DNA of 64,000 bases from Pezicula radicicola (GCA_003008705.1 PDUO01000033.1:499223-563222); one strand, 5' to 3'. Counted from the stretch's first letter, positions 46,097 to 59,163 are shown. The notes: generated from the sequence alone by a model not told the origin. Numbers and translations: made by a program.

Positions 46097-46499
46097 AGGC
46101 ATGCACCGCCTATCTAAAATTCGTATTTAGTAACTGCTATAGCGGCAGATCTTTGGTGATATCTCGCTAGTACATTCACAAACTATACAATAGATGTGTC
46201 CACCGAACCCGGCAGCTAGTGCGAATAACCTAGCATTTTGTAAGTTAACTTGGTGTAATATATAGGTATACTATTAGTATACGTTAAGTTAATAGCTAAT
46301 AAGACATCTAAACTATTATGTATTAGTCTTACTGAGAGAGCGCCTTTCTATAAAGGAGTGGATTAAGACGCCGAAAACTGTGGAAATGAGGAGAAGCAGT
46401 CACAGGAGAGGGGCGTAACTAGGTCTTAAATTGATTGTTGGAATACTTAGAAGTATGCAAGAGACTACTAACAGAACAAGAAGGCATTACGCCTAGACC
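46097..46499. other. Convergent intergenic spacer
   Basis: This 403-base spacer lies between the 3' ends of the transcription factor (plus) and monooxygenase (minus) genes. It is AT-rich near 46250-46330 and holds no open frame of note; both terminators must lie here. Confidence 0.6.
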
Positions 46500-47999
46500 T
46501 TAACGCTTTCCAAAACCCAAATAACTATCTGGTCGAATAAGTATCTCACTCAAACCGTTCTCCTGGTACATTGCTCCTGGCCCCTCCAAGATCTCCTTCA
46601 CCTCTACGACCTCCGTCATATTGTCGAACGCCGGTAGCGATGGCGTCTTTCCAGAAAGCCGATCCAGGAACTGAAGCTGAACCCATTTCCCTGCAGTGGA
46701 ATACTCGCTGAGCCACTTTTCCTTGCCAGTTGAGCCACGAATCTTGACGTCAAGGGCACGCTTTCCGGCTAGCTCTTCTGGGAGGGCCTCCCATCCGACC
46801 GGAGCAATCATATCCAGAGGTTTTGGGTAAGTGATCCAGAAACCACTTATCTCCCAAGCCAGCGCCCGATTACCTTCGGGAACACTAAGTAGCTTGTTCA
46901 TTGTAGCTCGCATTTCTAGCTCTGGTTGAGTGTTTGCGAAGAAGAGGAGACTCTGAGCAGTGGTGTTCTTGACAACGCTCTTTGCGATATCGATTCTCTC
47001 GGTCTGGTAGGTATCAAGAAGGGATTCCGGGGCATTGCCGCGAACCACAGCAGCCAATTTCCAACCCAGATTGAATGCTTCCTGAAGTCCGAGATTGAGC
47101 CCCTGCCCACTAGCGGGAAGGTGATGATGAGCCGCATCGCCGACAAGGAATATACGCCCCTTGCGATAATTTTCGACTGTGCCAGCTGCATTCGTAAAAC
47201 GATACAGCATTTCAGGATCATAGCACTTCCAATCGATTCCAGAAGCTTCCTCCAAAGTTTGATTGAACTCTTCCAAGCCTAATGGTGTTGATGCTGGAAT
47301 ATTGGGTCGTGACGCCACCCAAGCGGCAATGCGAACCCGTTTATGGGCTTTATCGAGCGGAACTGCGATGACCACCCCTTTGTCATTTCTAAGGACCCAG
47401 GGAATGGGTACCTCGGCCCCCAAGGAAAGTTCTCCGGTTATCATAGTATTGGTTCCAATGCTCGATTTCTCGAAGTTGAAACCCGCAGCTTTTTGGACCA
47501 TACCATGGACACCATCCGCCCCAACGAGATACTTTGAGGTAGCCGTGAATGAGGTTCCATCGGCAGATGTCCCTTTAACAGTCACGGAGGTGGCTGAAGG
47601 TTCCAAAGATTCGACGACCGTCCCAATGATGAAATTAACCCCAAGCTCTTCAGCGCGTTCCTTCAAGATGTCCTCAGTACTGTACTGAGGAAGAATGAGC
47701 ACCCGGTTCTGCTTCGTTTCCTTTCCGAAGACACTGTAGTCCAATCGAGTTTCGAGGATTCCGAAATGCCACCAACTGGTCAATTCTCCCAAATCGAGCA
47801 TCTTTTCAAGCAAACCACGGGCTTCCATGATTTCGAGGGTTCGTGCATGCACGATGCAAGCACGAGAGCCGGCGCCCATCTCGCCTGCTTTGCGGCGCTC
47901 GACTATAAGGACCGAGAGACCACCAAGGCGAAGCTCGCATGCTATGAGTAGACCGACAGGACCACAGCCAACAATGACAACGTCGAAATTATCTGCCAT
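46500..47999 (-). CDS. FAD-dependent monooxygenase of the phenol/PCP hydroxylase type (PheA/TfdB family)
   Basis: The protein has 499 residues with no intron. The FAD-binding GxGxxG is GCGPVG at residues 11-16 (DVVIVGCGPVGLLIACEL), followed by ERRK at the end of the second strand. The second flavin motif is FLVGDAAHHHLPASGQGLN with Asp288, and LNLGLQEAFNLGWKLAAV follows. These are class A flavoprotein hydroxylases that use NAD(P)H and oxygen to hydroxylate aromatic rings or related substrates in the cytosol, in xenobiotic breakdown or secondary metabolism. The C-terminal thioredoxin-like dimerisation domain of the longest members is largely absent, so this is a short form. The conserved Arg after the first helix is present (SRACIVHARTLEIMEARG). 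Its ATG at 47997-47999 lies just before the flavin fold, leaving no targeting peptide. It faces the Zn2Cys6 gene tail to tail. Confidence 0.92.
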   Translation of the reverse strand: MADNFDVVIVGCGPVGLLIACELRLGGLSVLIVERRKAGEMGAGSRACIVHARTLEIMEARGLLEKMLDLGELTSWWHFGILETRLDYSVFGKETKQNRVLILPQYSTEDILKERAEELGVNFIIGTVVESLEPSATSVTVKGTSADGTSFTATSKYLVGADGVHGMVQKAAGFNFEKSSIGTNTMITGELSLGAEVPIPWVLRNDKGVVIAVPLDKAHKRVRIAAWVASRPNIPASTPLGLEEFNQTLEEASGIDWKCYDPEMLYRFTNAAGTVENYRKGRIFLVGDAAHHHLPASGQGLNLGLQEAFNLGWKLAAVVRGNAPESLLDTYQTERIDIAKSVVKNTTAQSLLFFANTQPELEMRATMNKLLSVPEGNRALAWEISGFWITYPKPLDMIAPVGWEALPEELAGKRALDVKIRGSTGKEKWLSEYSTAGKWVQLQFLDRLSGKTPSLPAFDNMTEVVEVKEILEGPGAMYQENGLSEILIRPDSYLGFGKR

Positions 48000-49961
48000 A
48001 TTGTAGATGGAGGAAAGATTGAACAGAATACGTCAATGTGATAAGACGAAAGGATGTTTGGTTTGAATCTGATAGGACGATATGATAGGATGAAATGATG
48101 AAGTGATGAAGTTCAAAGACAGGAAGGTAGGTCAAGCTTATATATATATTTATTCACAATACTTCCGTCCTCCTTTGTTACGTCCGATCTGCTTATCCCC
48201 GCCTCAAATCAACGAGACTATGACCGAGAGCGTGTCTTGAATGATAGAATATGCCGAGACAGATATCTCCCTCGTCGCTGCGGCTCTACGTTCCCACCGA
48301 AGCTGACTTCGACTTTCCTGTCTCGACTCTACACTTCGATGAACTAGGGCATGCACGGGTCAATTTACCTGTCTGTCTATTTTAAAAAATTACCTATAAA
48401 ATTACTGTTACTTTATAAATCTTGACTGAATCCTAACTAGTAGATGTTATTCTATAATAGATATAACATTAGAACCTTAGATGTATTAGGAAAATAGTAG
48501 GTATTCTTAGTGCTTCGCTAAGATTTACTAATTAGTAAGATGAATATTAGTAATTCCGGCCGATAGTTATATGTTATTAGTCAAAATTACCTGCTATTTT
48601 ATGAAAAATTACTTGAATTAGTGTAGAGTAAAAGTAATTTAAAAAAATTGATAATAATTTTATATACCCTACGACGAACTCTACGATAAATACCGCATCA
48701 TCGCATGGCCGCTTGGCTTGAAGTACTCGTACAAGTACGTGGCCGATACTCGGGGAGGCAGAATGATGAGTCCGACGACAAATAGGAGGCATTTTCCTGC
48801 ACAGGAGATGTTGTACATTGCCGCTTAGGGAAAAATTCAGATCCAATCAAACGAGTAAGATCATACATGACTTGTGGCTAGTGTGTTTCAAGTTTTACTG
48901 ATTTTCGTCGAACCCACTCTAAATCAACCACCTTGATCTGGTCGGATAAAGGACTGACTCCCATATCTTTTTGGCGGGTTTCCCCTTCCTTTTCCTTTTC
49001 CTTTTCTTTCGCTTCAACGCCGACTTAGCACGTGATTAAAAGACATGTTTTATTGCAAGGAGGAAATACGAAAGAGAGAATGCCTAGTACCTCTGCGCTC
49101 TTTGTATATAAGGACTCGTACGAGCTATAGAGGGCGATGACTGAACACCTGTACGTGATGCCCTCTACGAACCTAGAGTTGCAATACTACTATTCTCGAG
49201 CCTAGATTCAGTCGGTGGAGCTGTGCGAGTCGTTGATGTCGCTATCGAGATGGGTGCGAAGGGTTTTTGCCCTCGGAACGCTCAGAAAGGCCGCGATGCC
49301 CCAACAACCACAGAACAGAGGACTACACCACCACAACGCCAACTGCTACAAAACCACCAGAAGATCGAAACGAGCACCTGCTTAGGGAACAGGCCCTATT
49401 GCTTGAGTACCCCCTATTGCTTGAGTACCGACTGTGCAACCGATTGCCTATAATGCCGATCTGACGGAGCCTTCTGGGGTAGCTATAGAGTTTTCACGAT
49501 CTCGATTTTGAACCTAAAACACGTTTTTAAAGCCAAATACATTCTCTGAACCCAAACATATACATACGGCAGTTTTCTACGACTTAGCCCATTTTACAGA
49601 TGTACATATATGTACCTGCTCCTTGATCGTAACTCGTATATATACCTAAGGCTAGAGGAATGTTTTATACAAGAGGTTTAGAGGAAGGTCGTTTGGGAAG
49701 GGAGAGTATCGGGGGACCTTCGTTGCACCTTGTAAGCTATATGCCCTGTAGGCTATCCTTAGTTAACATGTATGAATGACCTTCAAAATATTGTGTACCC
49801 GAATTTCACTATCTACGAGGTGTGTATTTTTCTTTTTATGTGGTAGAAAGAATTTATTTTATAAACTAAATACAAAGCCTATATGCTTCTTTTATATTAG
49901 AGAGACGATGCTTTATAAAACCAGGCTGAAAGTCTCGCAATCTCCCACTCCAGCAAAGTCT
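48000..49961. other. Long intergenic region
   Basis: The first 150 bases upstream of the monooxygenase ATG contain repeated GATGAA/GATAGGA phrases and a TATATATA near 48140. 48360-48670 is AT-rich. A CCTTTTCCTTTTCCTTTTCT tract lies near 48985. Frames at 49223-49464 are low-complexity (two copies of CCTATTGCTTGAGTACC) and are not supported as a gene. Confidence 0.45.
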
Positions 49962-52094
<2,133 letters not shown>

Positions 52095-53283
52095 CTTAAA
52101 TTGTAAAATATATCTTTGTTTTACGGAAAACAATAACCTCTGGAGAACTTGACTCTCTAGTAAAAGAGACTCACTTTTTTAATCCACCATCGCTTGATTG
52201 TAAGTAGCGTGGGTTCGCGTATTATATAAAAGGTTCGCCGCCATTAGTAAAGTATACTTTGACTTCACTTCTGCTCTTGTCCGATGCTGTCGTATTTCGA
52301 ATCGGACAATTGTTCGGCGATACTTGCGGGGTTGAAAAATCCATCTTGGAGAAGATATAGCCTGAATTGATGATAACCTCCCCGACAGATACTCTACCTT
52401 TGACTTATTTGAAATCAAGCAAGAAGCTTGTCTATATTCAATCAATGCAGACAGTTCTCAAGTACTGTAGAGTGGGGCTCGGCAAGAGGGTTGGAAGCGG
52501 CTGAGGCTCTTGTGTGTGTGTTTGTCTCCGTCGATCCGGGAAGACTTTGAAGCGTAAAATCTATCCTAATCTCCCTTACCCAATGAAATTCAAAGGATCT
52601 CGCACTTTAGTCTTTTAATTCAAATCTTTGTCATTGTGACGATACCTGGTAGATCATCTCTGCAGTACCCCTCCTTTGCTACCCCGCTATATTGACGCTC
52701 TACTCTAATTCTCCTTATAATTAGAAATGTACTTCCTAGTAAAAATATTTAAAAATATACTGTAAGACTAGTTAAATCAAAAGGGAACAAAGGACACTTT
52801 CCCTGTCCGCTTTATATGAGCGAGCTTAGCTAGTGTGGTTTTCGATAGAGTATTATCTAGCAATCGATTACTATCATTAGCGCAACTATCAACTATCAGT
52901 GACAGTAATCGAAATACTTAGCAACTTTATTAATCAATTCCTTTTCTATTTATAAACTCACAAAACTTTAAAACTTATAATAATAAATAAACCAAAATAA
53001 ATAAACTATGGAGTTTTTCCGTATACGTATATTTGTAATCTTACATAGGTAGTTCTTCGTATTTTCGTATTTCGTATTGGCAACAATTCTGCCGGTCGGT
53101 TAGGGTTTTATTTACCCCTTCGGCCCTTTTTCCTGTGTGTACCATATGAATAACAAGGGGATTTCCTCCAGTGTATATTTGCTTTTATGTCCTACAGTTG
53201 ACGTTCTTTTTGTCCTGGTCCCACTCTGAGTCTCTTGATTGTGCAGGGCGTCTCCACTTATCTAGCTGTCGTCATTCCTCGCT
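52095..53283. other. Divergent promoter region between carboxylesterase and GH1 genes
   Basis: There is no supported gene; a minus frame at 52179-52445 has no domain or start context. 52700-53000 is AT-rich. The region serves two secreted hydrolases transcribed away from each other, so it may carry shared control sites; none stands out by eye. Confidence 0.5.
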
Positions 53284-55047
53284 ATGGCCTTTCAACTTAC
53301 TTTCCTTGTACTTGGCGTGTTGCTGTGCTGCCATAGAGTGGTTGGAGCTTCTATGACCTCTCCGGCCTATTCATACAGTACCTTCTCCTATGCGCCAATG
53401 ACTTCTAACCGATACGCCACGCCTTTGAAGTCGCCTCTCTCATTTCCAACGCCATTTGCACCTCCGTTTAGCAAGGTGTCAACTCTACTAGATGCTAATA
53501 TCACATACACGACGTACTCTTTGAATCCAGAGGCAACCGCCACTGGAGATGGGCCGTACGGTCAAAGTGCATATGCTGCATTGTGGGCGAGTGCAAACTT
53601 TTCATATTCGGATAGTCCTCCATTTACGACAACCGTTTCGCCAACTTCAGTGCCTCGCAGCGAGCTAGTCTTCCCTTCGACACTGCCAGTCATTCCGACA
53701 GACAATAATGGCACCACCGATATGGCTCTGTCTTCTGAATTCGTTTGGGGTGTTGCTAGTAGCGCTTGGCAAATCGAAGGCGGTCTTAAGGTTGAAGGAC
53801 GAGGTCCGTCCGTTATAGATGTGGTTGGGGCCATACCTTCTACGGCTAATGGCTCCAACGTCAACGCTATGTTCTACTATTTGTACAAGCAGGACATTGA
53901 GCGACTGGCTTCCATTGGCATTCCATATTTGTGCTTCTCAATTCCCTGGACCCGCGTGGTTCCCTTCGGTGTTGCTGGCTCCCCTATCAACACACAGGCG
54001 TTAGACCACTATGACGACCTTATCAACACAGCTATCGCAAAGGGCATAACACCCACCATAACTATCCTGCATTATGACCTTCCAACATCTGTCTCTTACA
54101 GCGACCCTAACTTCAGTGACCACTATTTGTACTACGCCCAGCAGATCATGACGCGCTTCGGCGACCGTGTTCCCTACTGGGTCTCCGTTAACGAGCCCAA
54201 CCTTCAGGCCGTGAACAATGCACTCACCAATATCGTGGTTGCGCACGCCAACTTGTACGACTGGTACAAGAACAAGCTAGGCGGAACCGGCAAGATCACC
54301 ATGAAGTTTGCTAATAACCTAGCCATTCCACTTGACACTAATAATAACGCCGATGTTGCTGCAGCGCTACGTTACCAGGACTTCAGTCTCGGCATTATGA
54401 ATAATCCCATGTTCTTAGGCACCCAGATCCCCAACACCGTGCTAAATACTACCGGCATCCGGATTGACCCTCTGACGGAAGCCCAGATTGCTCTGATCCG
54501 TGGCAAAATCGACTTCTTCAGTTTCGACCCGTACAGCGCACAGTACGTAGCGGCACCACCCGAAGGCGTCGACGCCTGCGCCGCGGACCCTACAAACCCG
54601 CTATGGCCAACATGCGTGGTGACCACCAACGCCGACGCCAACGGGTGGCTGATCGGCGATGCCAGCTCTGTTACGTATAGCTTCATTGCGCCACAGTACG
54701 TGCGGATGCAGATGAACTACGTGTGGAACACGTTCCGTCCGGCGGGGGTGCTGGTCTCCGAGTATGGGTTCCCGAAGTTCGGTGAGTATCTGGAGCCGCT
54801 TGATGCACAGCGGTATGACCTGGAACGGTCGATCTACTACCAAGCATTTCTAACGGAGGTGTTGAGGGCCGTTAATGAAGATGGAGTCAATGTCATTGGC
54901 GCGCTGGCGTGGAGCTTTGTTGATACGAATGAGTTTGGTACGTTTAATGATCACTATGGCTTACAGACTGTAAATCATACGACGTTCGAGAGGAAGTTTA
55001 AAAGGAGCATATTTGATTACGTGGATTTCTTCCATCGGCATGTTTAG
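53284..55047 (+). CDS. Secreted GH1 beta-glucosidase-like enzyme, single exon
   Basis: The protein has 587 residues. A signal peptide (MAFQLTFLVLGVLLCCHRVV then GAS) is followed by a Ser/Thr/Pro-rich extension of about 130 residues and then the GH1 fold: EFVWGVASSAWQIEGG, VIDVVG, FYYLYKQDIERLASIGIPYL, RFGDRVPYWVSVNEPNL and ALAWSFVDTNEFGTFNDHYG. The acid/base is Glu304 in NEP. The nucleophile is Glu493 in LVSEYGFPKFG; most GH1 enzymes have I/V-T-E-N-G there, so Ser and Tyr replace Thr and Asn. The C-terminal NEFGTFNDHYGLQ also departs from the usual EWxxGYxxRFG. These changes fit a divergent fungal secreted subfamily with an altered glucoside preference. It splits beta-linked glucose from small glycosides outside the cell. 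Confidence 0.9.
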   Translation: MAFQLTFLVLGVLLCCHRVVGASMTSPAYSYSTFSYAPMTSNRYATPLKSPLSFPTPFAPPFSKVSTLLDANITYTTYSLNPEATATGDGPYGQSAYAALWASANFSYSDSPPFTTTVSPTSVPRSELVFPSTLPVIPTDNNGTTDMALSSEFVWGVASSAWQIEGGLKVEGRGPSVIDVVGAIPSTANGSNVNAMFYYLYKQDIERLASIGIPYLCFSIPWTRVVPFGVAGSPINTQALDHYDDLINTAIAKGITPTITILHYDLPTSVSYSDPNFSDHYLYYAQQIMTRFGDRVPYWVSVNEPNLQAVNNALTNIVVAHANLYDWYKNKLGGTGKITMKFANNLAIPLDTNNNADVAAALRYQDFSLGIMNNPMFLGTQIPNTVLNTTGIRIDPLTEAQIALIRGKIDFFSFDPYSAQYVAAPPEGVDACAADPTNPLWPTCVVTTNADANGWLIGDASSVTYSFIAPQYVRMQMNYVWNTFRPAGVLVSEYGFPKFGEYLEPLDAQRYDLERSIYYQAFLTEVLRAVNEDGVNVIGALAWSFVDTNEFGTFNDHYGLQTVNHTTFERKFKRSIFDYVDFFHRHV

Positions 55048-55419
55048 AGCTCAGAATGGTGTGAGCATTCTTATTTTCGGGTAGACTAGGAGAGATATGA
55101 CGTTTAGATCGCGAGATCGAACATTGATCAAAGATCCTATTCCTTACTCTGATGAGAATAGTGTTAGGGAGCTCTAAGTCCAATTCAAGTCGCACAGTGT
55201 CTCCCAAGCTCGTTATGTATGAGGGTTAGTTGAGCGTGAGTTTGGCAACTTAGCTACGTCAAACGCAATATGGCATATGTTTTCAATTTCAAATATGAAT
55301 TTTATCTATCGGCTACTCGCTTACGATGGCACTTCACGGATCGTACGTTCATTGGCCCTTTGTTCACCCAGCCCTCCGGTGATTTCATATACGCTTCGGC
55401 ATCTCCGGTCTCTATTTCT
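55048..55419. other. Intergenic between GH1 gene and LINE fragment
   Basis: It contains the GH1 3' flank and 150 bases that may belong to the LINE fragment that follows. No gene is seen. Confidence 0.45.
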
Positions 55420-55665
55420 GCAATGTTACTATCGTTCCTACTGACTATGTGAGGGCCGTAGCAGTGTCACCCCTAACCAGATTCACGAAGATGGCGTACA
55501 TATGGGACAACGAAACGTCCACGGTATATGCTGTAGAACTACAAGGCCTCAAATTGGCGCTTCAGATCGCAAACGAGGACGCAGAGGAAGGGAATACAAG
55601 AGGCAAGGTGGTTATTTTTACAGACAGCTAAGCAGCCATTAGGACATTTTAGACTCTAACTAATA
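55420..55665 (+). mobile_element. Fragment of a Tad1-like LINE (RNase H region)
   Basis: The plus strand reads STVYAVELQGLKLALQIANE, then RGKVVIFTDS, a stop, and AAIRTF. This is the RNase H domain that follows the reverse transcriptase in fungal Tad-type LINEs (AELxGLxLALxxA, then FTDNQAAI). The final stop stands where Asn or Gln is expected and the sequence then falls into AT-rich DNA. Only about 80 codons remain. Confidence 0.7.
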
Positions 55666-55937
55666 GATTTATTTAGAGATAATAAAATAATAAAATAATT
55701 TATAAAAAGAAAAATAATTATTAAGTTTAAAAATATTAAATATTAATCTTAAAAGAAATATAATACATATATAATATACGAAGTACCTATTACTTAGCCT
55801 TCTAAGATAATAGCTTCGCTTCTATAAATCCTTGTAGCAACGTCGTAAGCGAGGAGGCACTTAGTCCTAATCTGGTAAGCTTAGTAAGGAACTCGGAAAA
55901 TAGTCGGGCCTACTAATTCCCGGCGCATTCTCTCAAT

Positions 55938-56056
55938 ATCAATATCAACATCAACAACATCATCAACACCATAACACCATTACCACCATCACCATTAACA
56001 CCACTGTCACCACCATCACTACCATCACTACCACCACCGCAAACACCATCACCACC
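55938..56056 (+). repeat. G-free CAN-type trinucleotide tract in the leader of the next gene
   Basis: The tract consists of ATCAACATCAACAACATCAT-like and CACCATCACCATTAACACC-like units with hardly any G on this strand over about 115 bases. It ends 60 bases before the ATG at 56117. The frame of that gene stays open through the tract but no upstream ATG is visible, so I treat it as a leader repeat. Confidence 0.65.
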
Positions 56057-56116
56057 GAATCTCTATGTGTCGACGGATTTGCATCTGTCTCTCTTCTCCT
56101 TCGCCAGTTAATCTGT

Positions 56117-57700
56117 ATGGCGCAACAACGAATCTTCATCGAATCTTGGCTGGCTAATATACCTGCATCGACCGAGCTGTGCCACGCGATACCCAGCCCT
56201 CCTTCTTCCCACCATCACCACAAGCACCACCAAGGGCCTCATCCTCATCCTCATCCTCATAATTCCTGTCATCGCGCGAAACCTCTTACCCCGCCAGTCT
56301 CCGACAACGTCGACCACTATACCCCCCTAACGAACAAACGGCGGCGCATGGATAGCATGGATAGTCGCATGGATAGCCGCAGCATGGCTAGTCGAAGTAA
56401 TGCCCCCAGCCGGCGCCCGCTCAAGAAGCAAAAGACGACGGCGAGTACGTCTGCAGACGATGCCAATTCCATCACAACTTCGCAGCTCAGCATACACAGC
56501 TTCCCCATGCCGACCAGCGATAGAGGGAGGGATACCAGTCCGACGCGAGAGTTGATGGCACGATATCGCCATGCCGTCCCGCCCATCAAGTTCCTCTCGC
56601 GGCCAGATTCAGGAACACCTGACTCCGTTCGCTCGCTTTTACAAAATTTACCCCTTCTTTCAAATTTTGGGTTGGCAGTGATCCCGGAAAGCTTGAGAGT
56701 AAGTCTGCAAATTCCGCTTCCAATAAGGTCAACAGAGGCTAACAAATGTTCTGTTCCCACCCAGACCGAGATCGCGACACAGGATTTCTTCGCTCAACCA
56801 CCACCGTATGCGTGGAGCAGCGCTGATAACCCTCAGGCCGAATCAGCGGAATCAGCGCTTTCGATGTACAACTTGGTGATGGAGACACTAGAAGAATCTT
56901 CGGAATGTGTTGATGGCATTGCGGCCGAGGCACAATGGCAGAAGTGTGCAGATCGTTTTCTCAGCTCAGCGCTCAGGCTTCCTGGTGCATCTAAATTAGT
57001 TCGCATTAGAGATACGTTCGTTCTCTGTTTCCCCAACACTCTTACGCCGCATCTCTAATCTTGCGCATATAAAGGTCGTTCGCCGAGATTGACAAAACTC
57101 TCCTACCAACCGTAGACGGCAAAGTCATCCAGACACGCAGACCAGATCTTGCCTTTACACTTTCCAAAGGGAACCCCCAGATCGCCGCAGCATATGAGAG
57201 CTTTGGAAGATATAGTGCCATCATGAAGACGAGCCAATATACAGATCCAGAGCTGGGGCGGATGACGTTCCCTGCATGTGTTGAGGTGGGATCTCCTGAA
57301 AAGTCGTACTTTGAAGCAGCTTTACAGGTGGCAGTGTGGGCTTGTGCGGGGCTGGCGAAACTTCAGAAACTCTGGGAGGAATTCCAAGGTGATAAGCCTT
57401 TCCTATCCGTACCACTCATCGGGTGGACGGCAATCGGAACAGACTGGAAGCTTCATGTAGCATACACTGATCATAGTAACGGCAGTTTGGTACGCATTCC
57501 CTTTGCCAATTTAAAATATTCGCTCATAAAGTATCGTGTAGGTTCTCCTTGGTGGTTTCAGTTGTGGTGGATATCAGGATATCTTTAATTGTTTCCAACT
57601 GCTTCGCTGCATCAAATGCGTTGATGAATGGGTTGCGAAGACATACTGGCCTGTCTTTAAATCTATCTCGGATAGCATTATTCTTCCAACCAACCCTTGA
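56117..57700 (+). CDS. PD-(D/E)XK nuclease-like domain protein, three exons
   Basis: Likely exons are 56117-57015, 57075-57489 and 57578-57700, giving 478 residues. The N-terminus is low-complexity (a His/Pro run GPHPHPHPHN, then MDSMDSRMDSRSMASRS and KRRR/KKQK basic patches likely to be nuclear signals). The conserved part starts near residue 170 and carries QTRRPDLAFTLS with Asp324, FPACVEVGSPEKSYFEAALQ with Glu370 and VAVWACAGLAKLQKLW. The last exon reads IFNCFQLLRCIKCVDEWVAK and TYWPVF. This order matches the fungus-specific PD-(D/E)XK nuclease-like family (PDDEXK_12 type), usually of unknown role and often close to transposons. The metal-site Lys of ExK is Gly372 here, so catalysis is doubtful. 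The third exon is added because it restores the family C-terminus; the first-exon donor at 57016 is less certain. Confidence 0.7.
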
Positions 57701-59163
57701 ACCGGAAATGGTATATTATAATCTCCAGAAAGGACAATCTTGGCGCATAGCGAGAGGGTAGTGTGGAGACGACCTGCTCCAACAATGAAATAGAAACTAA
57801 ACAGTACGACTAGCCGAAACTAGCTTAACGACAGGGGAAATTAGCTATTGCCTGTAAGACTCTCCTTGATCTAGTTGCGCCTTTACTGGAATTTTGCCCT
57901 TACCTGTCTGACCTGTTACTTTTGTAGGCGGAAGTAGAGGTGCAATATAGGATTTCGCGATTGCGGGACAAGATGGAGGCAGGCGGTAGTAAATGGCAGC
58001 ATTCAACATTTAAAAGTAGAAAGGCAGAGAGTACATGCTGTTATTTGAACAGAATCGGGCCAGCCAAAACAAATCAATGATTAAATTCCTTGCAGAGGTG
58101 GTGCACAAGGGATTATAGGCGTTTCTCGTGGCAGCTTTCATTGCTATGCCGCTACCCTTTCGAGGTTGTTCATTCCTCTGGCCAATTCTAAGACAAGTTA
58201 TTGAACGCGTTTGTTAGAAGAGACTTGTTGCTTTTTAGAGGGGGGTGGGGACGAAGAACAACTACACGCCTGCTAGCTGACCCTGGTCTTATTGAGGAGC
58301 GTGCGGAAAAACACTTTTAACTTCTTTGCTCTTATTACAGCAACTGTAGGACTATATTTAGAAGAAGACCTTCTCGAGATACAAGATCGCAGAGAAATAG
58401 GGAAGCATTTAGGCTAAGGAGCTATTCCTAATGTTTCTATAGTTTATGCCTTATACGTCTAAGTACTATTATCTTAAATTAGACTAAGAGACAAAGGTAT
58501 ATATTATTATAAAGACTTTAATAAATCTTTTATTAATTATATATAATTTATTATAATTTACTTTTATATTATTTACTTTAATAGTTATATTATTTACTTT
58601 AATAATTATATTATTTACTTTAATAATTATATTATTTACTTTAATAATTATATTATTTACTTTAATAGTTATATTATTTTTAATAATAGTTATATTATTT
58701 TTAAAAAAAATTATAAGATATTAAAAAGTTAAAATTAAATATTATTATTTTAAGTTTTAATAAATTAATAATAATAAATAAGATAAAACCTTTTATTTCT
58801 ATATTAATACTAAATAAACTTTAGTGAATTTTTACTTAAATTATACTAGCAGGGGATTATATATTAAATGAGGGGTTAAACCTACGTCTAGTCTAGGTTT
58901 GGAAATATAATACTACCCCGCCAAAGCTTCGGTGTATTGTTCAGCGACATAAGGCCCCTTATTCCTCTGTTGACGCTAGATAAAGCTATGAGAATGAAAA
59001 CAATAACATGTATTTATTCCGAGGGCTAGTGGAGTATTACATCGTGGTATCTAGTAGGGACAGCAAAGTTGACATTGTATATAAACTCTTCGATTTGGCC
59101 TCCAAGGAGGTAAACAGTAAGATTAGTCGAATTATTCTACTTAGCATCTAAGTCATTGAAACT
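57701..59163. other. Intergenic: unassigned DNA, then AT-rich block with tandem repeat
   Basis: 57770-58400 holds no supported gene. 58480-58850 is almost wholly A/T. The last 250 bases contain the promoter of the GH79 gene. Confidence 0.5.
58564..58689 (+). repeat. 21-bp tandem repeat, five units plus a variant
   Basis: The unit is TTATATTATTTACTTTAATA followed by A or G. Units start at 58564, 58585, 58606, 58627 and 58648, and a sixth diverged unit starts at 58669. Copies differ only at the last base until the variant. Confidence 0.9.

Noticed and set aside
46926..47688. Plus-strand frames across the monooxygenase
   Set aside because: Shadow frames opposite a well-conserved flavoprotein.
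52179..52445. 88-codon minus frame upstream of the carboxylesterase
   Set aside because: No domain and separated by stops from the signal peptide exon; likely promoter DNA.
56317..56760. 147-codon minus frame
   Set aside because: Antisense to the His/Pro and Ser/Arg-rich start of the PD-(D/E)XK-like gene; composition is a mirror of that repeat.
58564..58689. Direct repeats considered as a CRISPR-like array
   Set aside because: Units are contiguous without spacers and AT-only; the host is a eukaryote.
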